Part shown: positions 15,128-15,287 of the stretch, one piece after another
Position numbering within the stretch: the stretch's first letter is position 1
Layout of the letters: the number at the start of each line of letters is the position of its first letter
NCBI GenBank assembly: GCA_003023535.1
Contig: PXSC01000034.1
Location: 1 to 15,287, forward strand
Reading direction: 5' to 3'
Source of the DNA: Halobacteriales archaeon QS_9_70_65
GTDB taxonomy: Archaea; Halobacteriota; Halobacteria; Halobacteriales; Haloarculaceae
Length of the DNA: 15,287 nt
Notes under the pieces: generated by a model
Told to the model about the DNA's origin: nothing
Seen by the model: the letters and a program-made list of their open reading frames with translations, nothing else
The model's database searches: none
Translations under genes and position numbers: made by a program

Positions 15128-15287
15128 TCAGTAGAACGCGATGGGGGTGCCGGCGGCTTCCTCCGTCGAGACCTTCTCCTGGGCGTCCTGGAAGTCCTCG
15201 GCTCTGATCTCCGTCCGACCGTCGCGGATGGCGTACATCCCGGCCTCGGTGGCGAGACTCTCCAGTTCCGCGCCGGAGAACCCCTCG
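15128..15287 (-). CDS. pan: Proteasome-activating nucleotidase (PAN), C-terminal fragment
   Basis: Only the last 52 residues are in the window. EGFSGAELESLATEAGMYAI contains the sensor-2-type G-(F/Y)-SGA-x-L motif of the AAA+ lid domain. RDGRTEIRAEDFQDAQEKV is the usual continuation in PAN and Rpt-type ATPases. PAN unfolds proteins and feeds them to the archaeal 20S proteasome. It docks by a C-terminal hydrophobic-Tyr-X tail. Here the end is PIAFY, with Phe rather than Tyr in the penultimate position, a variant of that motif. The fragment alone could also fit another AAA+ protein such as a CDC48-type ATPase, but the short tail and RDGRTE region favour PAN. Confidence 0.8.
   Translation of the reverse strand, partial: EGFSGAELESLATEAGMYAIRDGRTEIRAEDFQDAQEKVSTEEAAGTPIAFY

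Noticed and set aside
1..15287. tRNA or rRNA genes
   Set aside because: I found no cloverleaf-like or rRNA-like conserved stretches on either strand by eye.

Overview
The window is very GC-rich and its proteins are strongly acidic (Asp/Glu-rich, Lys-poor). TATA boxes lie about 25-35 bases upstream of several starts, which predicts leaderless or short-leader mRNAs. Several proteins are archaeal: class I lysyl-tRNA synthetase, archaeal UMP kinase, a HemQ-ABM fusion and a proteasome-activating nucleotidase. Together these point to a haloarchaeon (class Halobacteria). I cannot name the genus.

Layout from left to right: the 3' end of a CBS/CorC-type gene (+); a PiT phosphate transporter (-) broken by a small deletion; a 652-bp repeat-filled non-coding block bounded by perfect 11-bp inverted repeats; a flippase-like membrane protein (-) divergent from thiL (+), which has an out-of-frame deletion; a site-2-type M50 protease (-) and a small conserved haloarchaeal protein (-); a MobB-like/MoaE fusion (-); pyrH and lysS (+), joined by a deletion that removes the end of one and the start of the other; a PDZ-containing M50 protease (+); a 76-aa membrane protein (-); a long hemQ-type gene (+) with three tandem copies of an internal module; a 134-bp array of six tandem hairpins; a duplicated gene 3' end; a Tat-exported repeat protein (-); and the C-terminus of the proteasomal ATPase PAN (-).

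Most genes are housekeeping: UMP phosphorylation, tRNA-Lys charging, thiamine diphosphate synthesis, molybdopterin synthase and haem synthesis. Two intramembrane proteases and PAN add a proteolysis theme, but nothing in the sequence shows that they act together.

The most interesting parts are non-coding: the six-hairpin array with compensated stem changes (13789-13922), and the inverted-repeat-bounded block (1835-2486), whose left end recurs at 85% identity in front of pyrH. Three gene-breaking deletions within 15 kb, one of them in the presumably essential lysS, suggest assembly errors. Real gene decay cannot be excluded from the sequence alone.
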